Source: Moraxella sp. K1664
Lineage (GTDB): Bacteria; Pseudomonadota; Gammaproteobacteria; Pseudomonadales; Moraxellaceae
NCBI RefSeq assembly: GCF_039693965.1
Contig: NZ_CP155576.1
Coordinates: 1 to 64,000 of the forward strand
Reading direction: 5' to 3'
Length of the DNA stretch: 64,000 nt
Shown in pieces: positions 9,405 through 18,193 of this stretch. Each line of letters starts with the position of its first letter. The stretch's first letter is position 1. A model generated the notes under the pieces. It saw nothing but the letters and a program-made list of their open reading frames with translations, was not told where the DNA came from and did no database searches. The translations under genes and the position numbers were made by a program.

Positions 9405-9713
9405 ATGCCCCTATTTGCCATCATCGGTCATGATGTCGCCGACAGCTCCGCCAAACGTGCTAAGATTCGCCCTGCTCACATTGAGCGACTGACCGCTCTA
9501 CACGCCCAGAACCGACTTGTCATCGCAGGCCCTACACCCATCAATCATGGCGAACCTGTCATGAGTGGCAGTCTCATCATCGCCCACTTTAATGACATAG
9601 ATGAGGCACGAGCATGGGTAAATGACGAACCCTATCTGCATGGCGGTGTGTACAGTCATGTAGACATCAAGCCCTTTATCCAAGCCTTGCCTGCTAACGG
9701 CAGTGGCGCGTGA
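9405..9713 (+). CDS. YciI-like family protein
   Basis: A 102-residue small cytoplasmic protein with the YciI fold signature: PLFAIIGHDVAD at the start, a conserved AHIERLTALHAQNRLVIAGP and the C-terminal PYLHGGVYSHVDIKPF. The His and Asp residues expected of YciI-like pseudo-catalytic pockets are present. The in vivo role is unknown. Its stop overlaps the putative GTG and precedes the ATG of the next gene by a few bases, suggesting co-transcription. Confidence 0.85.
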   Translation: MPLFAIIGHDVADSSAKRAKIRPAHIERLTALHAQNRLVIAGPTPINHGEPVMSGSLIIAHFNDIDEARAWVNDEPYLHGGVYSHVDIKPFIQALPANGSGA

Positions 9714-9721
9714 GGGTTGCC

Positions 9722-10126
9722 ATGAAATTTGTCATTATGATTGCCCTGCTTGTCATTGCCCCACTGTCTATATCAAGCCTTGCTCAGACTGCTTTGACAA
9801 ACACAGCTGACACGCCTGCCACTACCAGCCAGCATTTGGGTGAGAGTGAACATACAGAAAATGAAGCCCCTACCAGCCTACACAGCCCTAACGCCCCAAC
9901 ATTGGCACAACTTGCCAAACCTGACGACAATCAATTATCTCGTGCCAATATCGAACTGCTTGCCAAAAACAGCCAACTACAAGGACGCATTGACGAATTA
10001 ACCACACAAGTTAATGTCTTGGTGAATGAACGTAGTGGACAGTTGTTTCTTTATGGCGTCATCAGTACTTTGGCATCGTTCACTCTTGGCTTTATTCTCG
10101 CCTCACTCATCATAAAACGCAAATAA
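9722..10126 (+). CDS. Exported coiled-coil protein with C-terminal membrane anchor
   Basis: The gene encodes 134 residues from ATG (MKFVIMIALL); a GTG four codons upstream is possible but less likely because a GAGGG ribosome site precedes the ATG. It has an N-terminal signal-like helix, a Thr/Asn/Ala-rich linker, a short predicted coiled coil (IELLAKNSQLQGRIDELTT) and a C-terminal transmembrane helix ending in KRK. No family was recognised. It is tightly coupled to the YciI gene and precedes mnmC by 16 bp. Confidence 0.65.
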   Translation: MKFVIMIALLVIAPLSISSLAQTALTNTADTPATTSQHLGESEHTENEAPTSLHSPNAPTLAQLAKPDDNQLSRANIELLAKNSQLQGRIDELTTQVNVLVNERSGQLFLYGVISTLASFTLGFILASLIIKRK

Positions 10127-10142
10127 ATCAACCTAATAAACA

Positions 10143-12026
10143 ATGATACAAACCGCACACGTTACATGGCAAACCGATAATTTGGGGAAAATCACACCCA
10201 TCTCCGAACAATTTGATGACATTTATTTTTCAAAAGCGGGCGGTTTTGATGAGAGCAATCATGTCTTTTTGGAGAGTAATGACCTGCCAGAGCGCTTTGC
10301 AAATCTGCATGATAATGAGCATTTTGTCATCATGGAAACAGGTTTTGGTACAGGGCTAAACTTTTTGGCAACCTGTCTACTTTGGCAAAAAGTCGTCACA
10401 TCATCTGCTCGTCTGTATTTTGTCAGTACCGAAAAATATCCGCTTAGTCATGCTGATTTAACCACTGCCCTATTGGCATGGCAAAATGAAAAAACCAACC
10501 CATTCATCACAACTTTACTGGATGATTACCCACTGGCATTATCAGGCTGTCATCGCCTGCATTTTGGTAATATTTGCCTTGATTTGTGGCTTGGGGATGC
10601 ACATGACAGCTTTGCAAGCATGCACACCAAAACAGGACAGGCGGACGCATGGTTTTTGGATGGTTTTGCTCCCAGCAAAAACCATGAACTGTGGTCAGAT
10701 GAGATTTTTAATCAAATCAAACGCTTATCCAAATCTGATGCCACTCTCGCCACTTTTACCAGCAGTGGGGCGGTCAGACGAGCCTTGACGGCTATCGGCA
10801 TGAGTGTGAATAAAATCAAAGGCTTTGGGCATAAGCGTGAGATGATAACCGCCAAATTTGACAGAACCGTCGCCATCAAACCCACCCCAAAGACAGCCAT
10901 CATCGTCGGAGCTGGCGTATCGGGGTTATTTACCGCACACGCTTTGGCAAGTCGTGGCATGTCAGTAACACTCACCGATAAAATCGCCCCGCTATCAGGA
11001 GCGTCGGGCAATCCAAAAGCTCTATTTGCCCCCAAACTAACTCAATTATCAGACGCCCCCAACCATCTGCCAACGGTCAGCTTTTTATATGCTGAGCGGA
11101 TTTATCAAACCTTTAATCAATTGGCAAAAGATGAAATATTTACCCAAACAGGGGCGATGGATTTTTTATTACCCACACAAAAATCACATGATAAACTTGC
11201 CCATTTGGCAAACAGTTATCCTGATGAATTAATTAGCATCGTCAATGATGATTTTAATTTGAATAATGATGATTTTAATAAGCAAATCATTAACACCCAT
11301 ACGCCCAAAGCAGGACTGATTGACACCCATAAATTAGCAGATTTCATTCTATCAAATCCATTAATTCATTTTGAGCATTTTCATGCCAACAACGTCATAA
11401 AAGAGCATGACAAATGGATGCTAAAAAATGCCAATGACCAATTATCCGCCGATATTATCATCATTTGTGCAGGTTTTGAAAGTCATCTATTAAATGATGA
11501 GTTGTTTAATCCCAGAAAGATTCGTGGACAAGTCTCATGGCTTGACATTGACCAGCACTGTGATGAGCTAAAAGCCAAACTTGCCACACCGATAAAGTAT
11601 GATGGTTATTGTGCCACCTTTGATAAAGATGACACGCTTACTTTCTTAATGGGGGCAAGTTTTGTACGCAATGATACTAACACATCGGTACGTGATGATG
11701 AACATGAGTTTAATTTGAATAAGTTTCGCCAAAGTCTGCCAAATCTTGCCAACGAACTCAATGTCAATCTGGCAGATTTGCACGGACGGGCAAGCATACG
11801 AGCCCAAACGCCTGATTATCATCCACTTGTTGGGCAGGTTGGCAGGCATGATGGGCTGTATACCGTCTATGGCATGGGATCAAAGGGATTTAGTTTTGCT
11901 CCATTATGTGGTGAGATTTTGGCAGGGCTGATTTTTGATGAGCCGTTACCCATCTCTTATGTACTACTAAACAAATTAACCCCAAACCGTCCACGCTTAC
12001 AAACGCCGATTGACCAAAACCGATGA
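10143..12026 (+). CDS. mnmC: tRNA U34 5-methylaminomethyl-2-thiouridine biosynthesis bifunctional protein
   Basis: The 627-residue fused enzyme finishes mnm5s2U at the tRNA wobble position. The N-terminal half is the SAM-dependent methyltransferase (METGFGTGLNFL). The C-terminal half is the FAD-dependent oxidoreductase (IIVGAGVSGLFTAH, FAD-binding GxGxxG) that removes the carboxymethyl group. The late GRASIRAQTPDYHPLVG and YGMGSKGF motifs are conserved. Length matches full MnmC. Confidence 0.93.
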   Translation: MIQTAHVTWQTDNLGKITPISEQFDDIYFSKAGGFDESNHVFLESNDLPERFANLHDNEHFVIMETGFGTGLNFLATCLLWQKVVTSSARLYFVSTEKYPLSHADLTTALLAWQNEKTNPFITTLLDDYPLALSGCHRLHFGNICLDLWLGDAHDSFASMHTKTGQADAWFLDGFAPSKNHELWSDEIFNQIKRLSKSDATLATFTSSGAVRRALTAIGMSVNKIKGFGHKREMITAKFDRTVAIKPTPKTAIIVGAGVSGLFTAHALASRGMSVTLTDKIAPLSGASGNPKALFAPKLTQLSDAPNHLPTVSFLYAERIYQTFNQLAKDEIFTQTGAMDFLLPTQKSHDKLAHLANSYPDELISIVNDDFNLNNDDFNKQIINTHTPKAGLIDTHKLADFILSNPLIHFEHFHANNVIKEHDKWMLKNANDQLSADIIIICAGFESHLLNDELFNPRKIRGQVSWLDIDQHCDELKAKLATPIKYDGYCATFDKDDTLTFLMGASFVRNDTNTSVRDDEHEFNLNKFRQSLPNLANELNVNLADLHGRASIRAQTPDYHPLVGQVGRHDGLYTVYGMGSKGFSFAPLCGEILAGLIFDEPLPISYVLLNKLTPNRPRLQTPIDQNR

Positions 12027-12113
12027 ATTTAATACAAAAACCGTCATGTTTTGGCAACTTAGCACACACGGTTTTATGATTTTAACCATATTTTAACCAG
12101 ATTTTAAAAAGCC

Positions 12114-12845
12114 ATGATAAAAGCTCATACTCTAAATACACACACCCACGCTTGCACCATCATCGCCCATAAAAATCATGCACTCCCATCAGGCACTTTT
12201 GTCATCGGCATCGATGAGGTTGGGCGTGGTTCACTATTTGGGCAAATGACCGTTGGGGCGGTGATTTTGGATAATAACCTTACGGGCGAATTTGGACAAA
12301 TTGATTTGGCAGGCACGCCCATATCTTCTATTAATGACAGTAAAAAGCTGTCTGAAAAAAAGCGGAATTTGCTCTTTGAACCCATCAAACAGACCTGCCA
12401 AAGTTATGCTTTAATTGACATACCTGCATTCGTCATTGATGCCATTGACATTTATCAAGCCACTCTGCTTGGCATGAGACTGGCAATTGAACATTTGATT
12501 ATGTTAAATAATATCGGCATTCACGACAACCCTGTCATCATGATAGATGGCAATGCCATGCCTCTGTTGTCCAACGACTTTGCTCCATTTGGGTCGTGCA
12601 TTCATACACTCATCAAAGGTGACGGTATTCACATATCCATCGCCTGTGCCAGCGTTCTTGCCAAAGTTCACCGTGATAACACCATGAGCGATTACGCCAA
12701 GATTTATCCTGATTATGGACTAGAAAAACACAAAGGCTATGCCAGCAAAATACACCGTGATGCCATTCATAAGTATGGGATACTGCCCGAGCATCGTAAA
12801 AGTTTTAACCCCATGCAAGCCATATTGGCAAGTCAGCTTTTTTAA
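12114..12845 (+). CDS. rnhB: Ribonuclease HII
   Basis: The 243-residue enzyme cleaves RNA in RNA/DNA hybrids, including single ribonucleotides in DNA. The active-site start GIDEVGRGSLFG gives the first Asp-Glu pair; ASVLAKVHRD supplies later catalytic residues, and the C-terminal tyrosine-bearing YPDYGLEKHKGY loop is typical. An N-terminal extension of ~28 residues precedes the catalytic domain. It ends convergently with the sigma-factor operon. Confidence 0.93.
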   Translation: MIKAHTLNTHTHACTIIAHKNHALPSGTFVIGIDEVGRGSLFGQMTVGAVILDNNLTGEFGQIDLAGTPISSINDSKKLSEKKRNLLFEPIKQTCQSYALIDIPAFVIDAIDIYQATLLGMRLAIEHLIMLNNIGIHDNPVIMIDGNAMPLLSNDFAPFGSCIHTLIKGDGIHISIACASVLAKVHRDNTMSDYAKIYPDYGLEKHKGYASKIHRDAIHKYGILPEHRKSFNPMQAILASQLF

Positions 12846-12866
12846 ATGCTCATTGATGACAAACCC

Positions 12867-13064
12867 TCATGATAAATCATCATTCAAATTTTTATGCTGT
12901 TTTATCATCATTTTTAATATTTCATTATTTTTATCAAATCTGGCACATTCAGGACACATCAAAAGATGAAATCTCACCATCATTTTTTGTGACAAAGTCA
13001 ATGGTTCATCTTGTGATAAACTCATAAGCTCAGTCATTTTTTGGCAATTTTTAAATCGTTTCAT
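12867..13064 (-). CDS. ZAS-type zinc anti-sigma factor
   Basis: This is a 65-residue protein from the chosen ATG (MKRFKNCQ), which has a GAGGG ribosome site; a longer start would overlap the sigma gene. It contains HLLMCPEC, the His-x3-Cys-x2-Cys zinc-binding anti-sigma (ZAS/zf-HC2) motif, and no membrane helix. Directly following an ECF sigma gene, it is most likely that factor's cytoplasmic anti-sigma, like MseR in the Neisseria sigma-E operon. Redox- or metal-triggered release of the sigma factor is inferred from the ZAS family. Confidence 0.75.
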   Translation of the reverse strand: MKRFKNCQKMTELMSLSQDEPLTLSQKMMVRFHLLMCPECARFDKNNEILKMMIKQHKNLNDDLS

Positions 13065-13072
13065 TGTACCCT

Positions 13073-13660
13073 CTAAACAAACCATTTTACCGATAAACAC
13101 ATTTGCAATCTTAATCTGGCTCTATGTAATAACACATATAAATTTTGGCGAGTAATGTTTAAATTTTGGCAAATCTCATCACTGCCCAATTCTATATATT
13201 CCTTCATTAAAAAAACCTGTGCCTGCTCTTTTGGCAAATTTTGTAAACATAATTCCAATACTTGCCAAAATTCATAATTCTCAGCAGTTTCATGCGGACT
13301 TGTCCAGCAATTATCAAAACCATTTGGTGATGAACCATGTTGCCAACGTCCAATATCATCAAACAGCATGGATAAAAATTCATCATCGTCATTTTCACTC
13401 ATCTCGCTGATGGTTACATAATGTTTATTTTGGCGAATAAAGTCGGCAATTTTATTTTTCAAAATGGCAAATACCCACGTTTTAAAGGCGGACTTTCCTT
13501 GAAAACTATCGGCATATTTTAAGGCATTCACCAAAGTATCTTGTACCACATCTTTGGCGTGTTGTTCATGATTTAACTGATTGTACGCAAAAGAAAACAT
13601 GGCTTGATATATCTCATCCATGCTTTTTTTATCAAAGTGGTGTAAATTGATTTGGTGCAT
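13073..13660 (-). CDS. ECF-type RNA polymerase sigma factor
   Basis: The 195-residue protein has region 2 (HAKDVVQDTLVNALKYADSF, then KTWVFAILKNKIADFIR) and region 4 (LPKEQAQVFLMKEYIEL and the helix-turn-helix around CQNLNITRQNLYVLLHRAR). It closes a leftward operon of copper/RiPP-type genes and is followed by a ZAS anti-sigma gene. It is separated from doxX by ~95 bp, which include a duplicated 11-bp motif (gttatgaatat at 13724-13745). By analogy to sigma-E of Neisseria and SigF of Caulobacter it probably activates its own operon. Confidence 0.85.
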   Translation of the reverse strand: MHQINLHHFDKKSMDEIYQAMFSFAYNQLNHEQHAKDVVQDTLVNALKYADSFQGKSAFKTWVFAILKNKIADFIRQNKHYVTISEMSENDDDEFLSMLFDDIGRWQHGSSPNGFDNCWTSPHETAENYEFWQVLELCLQNLPKEQAQVFLMKEYIELGSDEICQNLNITRQNLYVLLHRARLRLQMCLSVKWFV

Positions 13661-13754
13661 TTTTATAAAATTCTCAATAATTCAATAGGTCAAGAAAAAT
13701 GAACAAAGCCACATAAATGGTACGTTATGAATATGTTATGAATATCTGATGATA

Positions 13755-14393
13755 TTATTTTAACATTGGCAGACTTTTATTTAGCCAAAAATCCACACTG
13801 ATAATACGCCCCGCCCCATAAATAATCAGCACAAGCAACATAATAAAATACGTCATGCCAAATTCTACGCCATTATTTAAAATCACAAAATTCCCCGTTT
13901 CGGTAAGCCAGTCATAATTACCATAGGATTGTAAAATTTCACGAGCCTTATTTAATCGCTCACCTGCTTGTATGGAATTATCCAAACTTGCCTGCCCATA
14001 CCTGCCAAATAATTGGGCGATGTTTGTCGTTGGATTCGTTGGAGCGATGGCATGCCAACCATTTTTTAAATGCACCAATAACATGGCAAATGCCATGGTG
14101 ATTGCCAATAATAGACCAAATAAACGTGTTGCCACCCCTAATAACAATGCCACACCGCCAATCAATTCGGCAATAATGACCACGACCACCCAAAAGGATG
14201 CAAAAGGCAAACCAAGCCCCCAATCACCATTACCAAACCACGCCACTGTATCATAAAATGAGCGGTATTTGGTCAGCCCTGCCATGATAAAAATCGGAGC
14301 AAGATACAAACGTATTGCTAGTAGTGGCAAAAAGTCTATTTTTTTCAAAGACAAAACCAATTTGTCATAATAAGCAACATATTTATTCATCAT
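13755..14393 (-). CDS. hvfD: DoxX family membrane protein (HvfD-like)
   Basis: The 212-residue protein has about four transmembrane helices and a DoxX core (RLYLAPIFIMAGLTKYRSF and AELIGGVALLLGVATRL). DoxX proteins commonly accompany DUF692/DUF2063 genes. The start is 8 bp after the DUF2063 gene. In Haemophilus-type hvf operons the DoxX member is called HvfD. Its exact function is unknown; a membrane redox or copper role is inference. Confidence 0.8.
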   Translation of the reverse strand: MMNKYVAYYDKLVLSLKKIDFLPLLAIRLYLAPIFIMAGLTKYRSFYDTVAWFGNGDWGLGLPFASFWVVVVIIAELIGGVALLLGVATRLFGLLLAITMAFAMLLVHLKNGWHAIAPTNPTTNIAQLFGRYGQASLDNSIQAGERLNKAREILQSYGNYDWLTETGNFVILNNGVEFGMTYFIMLLVLIIYGAGRIISVDFWLNKSLPMLK

Positions 14394-14401
14394 AAATCCC
14401 C

Positions 14402-15193
14402 TTATCTTTTATAAAAAATTTGGTTGTCTAGCATGGTATTTAACAAGTCATCAAATGATGATTTTATATCATTTAAAATCTCATCATTTAATTCAAAGGT
14501 TTTTTGTAGTTGTAATAATAATTCATCGGTATTTTGATAACACACGCCTTGCTTTTGCTTTTCTTGAATAAAGGTCAATATGATAAATGTCAGTTGGTCA
14601 ATTGCCATAAATGCGGTTTTAAAGACATTATCCATACATTGACGACATACCACCAAAAACGTCGGCTGTTTTTTATTGGGTAAAAATGACACGCTAATGT
14701 CTTGTACCATCCATTCATAATACAAAATCTGGGCGGTATGATTGATGATAATAGGTTCATTTTGATGAATAAAAACAGGCTTAGGGCTGTCATTGGGCAG
14801 ATTATCCACATACAGCTCCACCCATTCATAATGAACAAATTGAGATAAATAAAGTGGCAAGGAAAATTTATTCAAAACATCATCTGTCAAATAACCAACA
14901 AACTGCTCATTAATTTCACTAAAATACGGACTTGTCATATCACCATGTTTTATAAAATCTTTGATGAGATTTTGCCAAAGCGATGCACCAAAATGCACTT
15001 CAATGATTTTATGAGTAATGGGAAAGCATTGGTTTATAAAGCCAGAGATGTTATTATAAATCAAATGTTGGTATAACTGCCCAACACGAGAAGGCACGGT
15101 ATCGCCATCATCGTGTTTTTGCTTTCTAATATAATCACCAAATTCACGCTGAAAGCTGCGTAAATTGGGTGCTTTATCTGTCATCATTACCAT
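14402..15193 (-). CDS. hvfC: DUF2063 partner protein of the MNIO enzyme (HvfC-like)
   Basis: This 263-residue cytoplasmic protein has an N-terminal DUF2063 region (LRSFQREFGDYIRKQ and YQHLIYNNISGFI), followed by a winged-helix-like C-terminal part. In known MNIO RiPP systems the DUF2063 protein binds the precursor leader and delivers it to the DUF692 enzyme. The gene is 17 bp from hvfB. In-frame ATGs at codons 3 and 4 are alternative starts. Confidence 0.82.
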   Translation of the reverse strand: MVMMTDKAPNLRSFQREFGDYIRKQKHDDGDTVPSRVGQLYQHLIYNNISGFINQCFPITHKIIEVHFGASLWQNLIKDFIKHGDMTSPYFSEINEQFVGYLTDDVLNKFSLPLYLSQFVHYEWVELYVDNLPNDSPKPVFIHQNEPIIINHTAQILYYEWMVQDISVSFLPNKKQPTFLVVCRQCMDNVFKTAFMAIDQLTFIILTFIQEKQKQGVCYQNTDELLLQLQKTFELNDEILNDIKSSFDDLLNTMLDNQIFYKR

Positions 15194-15210
15194 AAGAATT
15201 TATTAAACCA

Positions 15211-16119
15211 TTAAGCCAATTTAGTTACGGTGTTATTTTTGTGGATTTGTTGAATTTCTCGGATAAATTTTACTTCACGGGTAAGCTCGCTAAGTTTTGG
15301 AAAGTTAAAATCACGCTCCAAACAAGTTGGAATTTTATCCGCCGTTTTGCCCGTTTTGGCAAAAATCAACTCATAAGCATCATTTAGCAATGCCCAAACA
15401 CGCTCTACCACGCCATCGCCATGCGTATCCACAATCAGACCATCATCGTCCACATAATGTCCTGCCACATGTAAATAACACGTCCGCTCTAAGGGTAATT
15501 CACGCAAATATTGGTGTGGGTCAAAACCAAAGTTCTGACTATTGACAAAAATATTATTCACATCCAAATGCAACAAACAATCCGCCTCTTTTATCACCGC
15601 TGAAATGAATTCACTGTCAGGCATTTGGCTTTGAGAGGGCAGATAATAGTATGAGGCATTTTCAATACCGATTTGAGAGCCTAAAATGTCCTGTACTTTT
15701 TTTATGCGGTCAGCCACCCAAAATACCGCTTCTTGGGTGCAAGGTATGGGCAATAAATCGTACAAATGTCCTTTATCATCACCACACCAAGACAGATGCT
15801 CGGTGAATAAATTCATGCCGTGTGATTTCATGAATGTTTTGATATTATTGACATGAGTAATGTCCAATTCTTTTGAACTGCCAATAGATAAAGAAAGTCC
15901 ATGACAGATGAATGAAAACCGTTCGGTATAAGCACGTAAGATACTTTCAAAACGACCGCCCATCATACCTTGGGAATTTATCCAATTTTCAGGCGAGACC
16001 TCAAAAAAATCAATATGGCTTAATTGATAAATGGCATTGACATCATCAAGAGACATTTGCGGTAATAATTCACGGCGAAAGCCAAGCCCTGCCCCATGTG
16101 GTGATTTGTTATCTGTCAT
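15211..16119 (-). CDS. hvfB: DUF692 multinuclear non-heme iron oxidase (HvfB-like)
   Basis: The 302-residue TIM-barrel protein matches the DUF692/MNIO family. Metal-ligand motifs are in order: GLGFRRELL, FFEVSPENW, ICHGLSLSIG, TEHLSWCG, IGIENASYYY, LLHLDVNNIFVNS, YLHVAGH and IVDTHGDGV. MNIO enzymes oxidise Cys residues in precursor peptides; in Haemophilus Hvf, EGKCG cysteines become oxazolone-thioamide groups that bind copper. An EGKCG-repeat precursor is encoded upstream in the same operon, so the same chemistry is the best inference. Confidence 0.88.
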   Translation of the reverse strand: MTDNKSPHGAGLGFRRELLPQMSLDDVNAIYQLSHIDFFEVSPENWINSQGMMGGRFESILRAYTERFSFICHGLSLSIGSSKELDITHVNNIKTFMKSHGMNLFTEHLSWCGDDKGHLYDLLPIPCTQEAVFWVADRIKKVQDILGSQIGIENASYYYLPSQSQMPDSEFISAVIKEADCLLHLDVNNIFVNSQNFGFDPHQYLRELPLERTCYLHVAGHYVDDDGLIVDTHGDGVVERVWALLNDAYELIFAKTGKTADKIPTCLERDFNFPKLSELTREVKFIREIQQIHKNNTVTKLA

Positions 16120-16145
16120 GTCTGTCTTTTTACTTATTGAGGTTT

Positions 16146-16352
16146 TTACTTATTGAGGTTTTTATTAGCATGGTATTTACAGGTGCTGATGCCCAAAAGA
16201 TGATAAATGGGGCAAAAATTCATAAAGCCTGTCAATAAAGGCACAAGCCCAACGATTGCCCACCACGAACCAAAATAAGCACCCACACCAATAATAACGA
16301 CACCCAAAACAATTCGCACGATTTTATCGGGTTTGCCAACATTAATTTTCAT
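16146..16352 (-). CDS. DUF2892 (YgaP-type) inner-membrane protein
   Basis: This is a 68-residue protein with two transmembrane helices and the DUF2892 pattern KPDKIVRIVLGVVIIGVG, then WWAIVGLVPLLTGFMNFCP with YHLLGISTC. In E. coli YgaP this module is fused to a rhodanese domain; here the rhodanese is the neighbouring upstream gene 10 bp away. That is a split version of the same pair and supports a functional link. Confidence 0.85.
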   Translation of the reverse strand: MKINVGKPDKIVRIVLGVVIIGVGAYFGSWWAIVGLVPLLTGFMNFCPIYHLLGISTCKYHANKNLNK

Positions 16353-16362
16353 AAAAAATCCC

Positions 16363-16746
16363 TTAACGATAGCCTTGTTGTTTTAAATCTTCATAACCGC
16401 CGTGATTGGTAACATTGGTATAACCCAATTTAAGCAGTTGCGTACGAGCAACCTCGGCACGTCTGCCACTACGACAATATAGATTGATGGGACTGTCTTT
16501 ATTAGGTTCAATGGCAAAGATACGTTTGGTGATATCATCAACAGGGACATTGATGCTATCTGTCAAATGACCCGCTTGATATTCTTCTGGGGTGCGAACA
16601 TCAATCCAAACGCCTTTTGCCTTTGGTGTGATTTGTGTTTGAACCTGTGTTTGGGTTGTATTGTCTTTGATGGACATGTTGGCAAAACTGTTACATGCTG
16701 TCAATCCAAACACACCCATGATGATGGTCAGAGTAAATTTTTTCAT
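16363..16746 (-). CDS. Rhodanese-domain lipoprotein (PspE-like)
   Basis: This is a 127-residue protein with a lipoprotein signal ending in GLTAC, so it is likely anchored on the periplasmic side. The rhodanese domain has VWIDVRTPEEYQAGH and the active-site loop CRSGRR with the persulfide-forming cysteine. It resembles E. coli PspE in length and location. In this operon it could handle sulfane sulfur or oxidised thiols next to the Cys-rich precursor; this is inference. Confidence 0.85.
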   Translation of the reverse strand: MKKFTLTIIMGVFGLTACNSFANMSIKDNTTQTQVQTQITPKAKGVWIDVRTPEEYQAGHLTDSINVPVDDITKRIFAIEPNKDSPINLYCRSGRRAEVARTQLLKLGYTNVTNHGGYEDLKQQGYR

Positions 16747-16770
16747 AACATACCTTTATAAAAAACCATT

Positions 16771-18087
16771 TTAAAATTGAGCAAATAAATCATTTAATGA
16801 TTCGCTCATGGTTGGATGCGTAAAAATCTGTCCTTTAAAATAATCTGCTTTAACACCATTATCCATTGCCAGTTTAAATAAGTTGATAATCTCATGGCTG
16901 TCATCACAAAACAGCGTAACACCCAAAATCTCATTGGTGTCTTTATCCACAACCGCTTTTAATAAACCTTTGGTGTTGCCTGTCATTTTGGCTTTAACAA
17001 TGTTTTGGGCGGCTAAGGTTGCTACTTGATAATTTTTACCACTTGCTTGGGCTTGTTTTTCACTCATGCCAATTTGTGATAAAGGCGGTGTGATAAAGAC
17101 GCTGGTTGGGAAGATATTGCGGTCAGCTCTTTGGCGTGTGCCACTGCCAAACAAATCATCTGCCACAATGCGATAATCATCAAGCGAGATATAAGTAAAT
17201 TGTGGTGAGCCTGCAACATCGCCCATGGCCCAAATATTGTTTGTGGCTTTTAGTTTATCATCACACACCACATAACCACGCTCATCTAATTGCACGCTTG
17301 TGTTTTGTAGGTTTAGACTGTTTGTGTTGGGCTGTCTGCCAATGGCAATAAGCACGGCATCAGCATCTAGGGTCAGTTTGTCAGTGATGACCTGAGTGTG
17401 GGTATCTTGATGTCTAAACTCTTGGACGTCTTGCCCCAAATGCAACTCAATACCACGCTCATCTAACAAATCAAGGACAATTTCACGCACATCATCATCA
17501 ACGTTTGCTAAAAACTCCTCCGACCGCTCAACAATGCTTACTTGACTGCCAAAGGCGTGATACATAAAGGCAAATTCAAGAGCGATGAATCCTGCACCCA
17601 CGATGACCAATCGCTTGGGGGTGGTTTTTTGCGTATCGCCTAAGTTTAACAGCCCTGTACTGTCATAAATATGCTCACCATCCACGCCTGCCACGTTTGG
17701 CATGATGGGGGTTGCACCTGTGTTGATAAAAATCCGCTCAGCACGCACCGTCTCGCCTGTGGATAGGGTAACGGTATTATCATCAACAAAACTTGCCTGT
17801 GCGGTAATGACACGCACGTTTGATAAATCATTGATTTTGTTAAAATTTGCTTCACGCAAAGTACTGATAAGGGCATCTTTGTTTTGCATGGCTTCATCAA
17901 AACCATCCGTTTTGGCTTCATGAATCAGTTTTTTTGAGGGAATACAGCCCACGTTAATACACGTTCCACCATACATTTTTTCCGATTGCTCAACCAAAAT
18001 GGTACTCTGACCATGTTTATCAAACAGTCCTGCCAATGTTTTGCCTGCTTTACCAAAGCCTATGATTAAGTTTTTGGTTTGTATCAT
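16771..18087 (-). CDS. rclA: RclA-like flavin disulfide reductase (putative Cu(II) reductase)
   Basis: The 438-residue flavoprotein belongs to the pyridine-nucleotide-disulfide reductase family. The start IIGFGKAGKTLA and the redox-active pair in GGTCINVGCIPSKK (Cys43/Cys48) match E. coli RclA closely. The NAD(P)-binding VIVGAGFIALEFA and the C-terminal dimer domain with HPTMSESLNDL follow. E. coli RclA protects against hypochlorite and reduces Cu(II). Placement between a putative copper-binding RiPP precursor and a rhodanese supports a copper/oxidant role. A general dihydrolipoamide- or mercuric-reductase-like enzyme is the alternative. Confidence 0.8.
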   Translation of the reverse strand: MIQTKNLIIGFGKAGKTLAGLFDKHGQSTILVEQSEKMYGGTCINVGCIPSKKLIHEAKTDGFDEAMQNKDALISTLREANFNKINDLSNVRVITAQASFVDDNTVTLSTGETVRAERIFINTGATPIMPNVAGVDGEHIYDSTGLLNLGDTQKTTPKRLVIVGAGFIALEFAFMYHAFGSQVSIVERSEEFLANVDDDVREIVLDLLDERGIELHLGQDVQEFRHQDTHTQVITDKLTLDADAVLIAIGRQPNTNSLNLQNTSVQLDERGYVVCDDKLKATNNIWAMGDVAGSPQFTYISLDDYRIVADDLFGSGTRQRADRNIFPTSVFITPPLSQIGMSEKQAQASGKNYQVATLAAQNIVKAKMTGNTKGLLKAVVDKDTNEILGVTLFCDDSHEIINLFKLAMDNGVKADYFKGQIFTHPTMSESLNDLFAQF

Positions 18088-18146
18088 TAATTTTTCTCCG
18101 ACTCACCCATCAAAAAGAGCGTTAAATAAGTAAAAATAACGAAAGT

Positions 18147-18172
18147 CAAGGTTACAAAACATCATAACCTTG
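18147..18172 (-). promoter_or_regulatory. Stem-loop between hvfA and rclA
   Basis: A perfect 8-bp stem (caaggtta/taaccttg) with a 10-nt loop sits in the 106-bp gap after hvfA. On the minus strand it is not followed by a strong T run. It could be a partial terminator or mRNA-stabilising hairpin that makes the precursor transcript more abundant than the downstream enzyme genes, as is common in RiPP operons. That role is inferred. Confidence 0.45.
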
Positions 18173-18193
18173 TATTTGCCATCAACAAACTGT

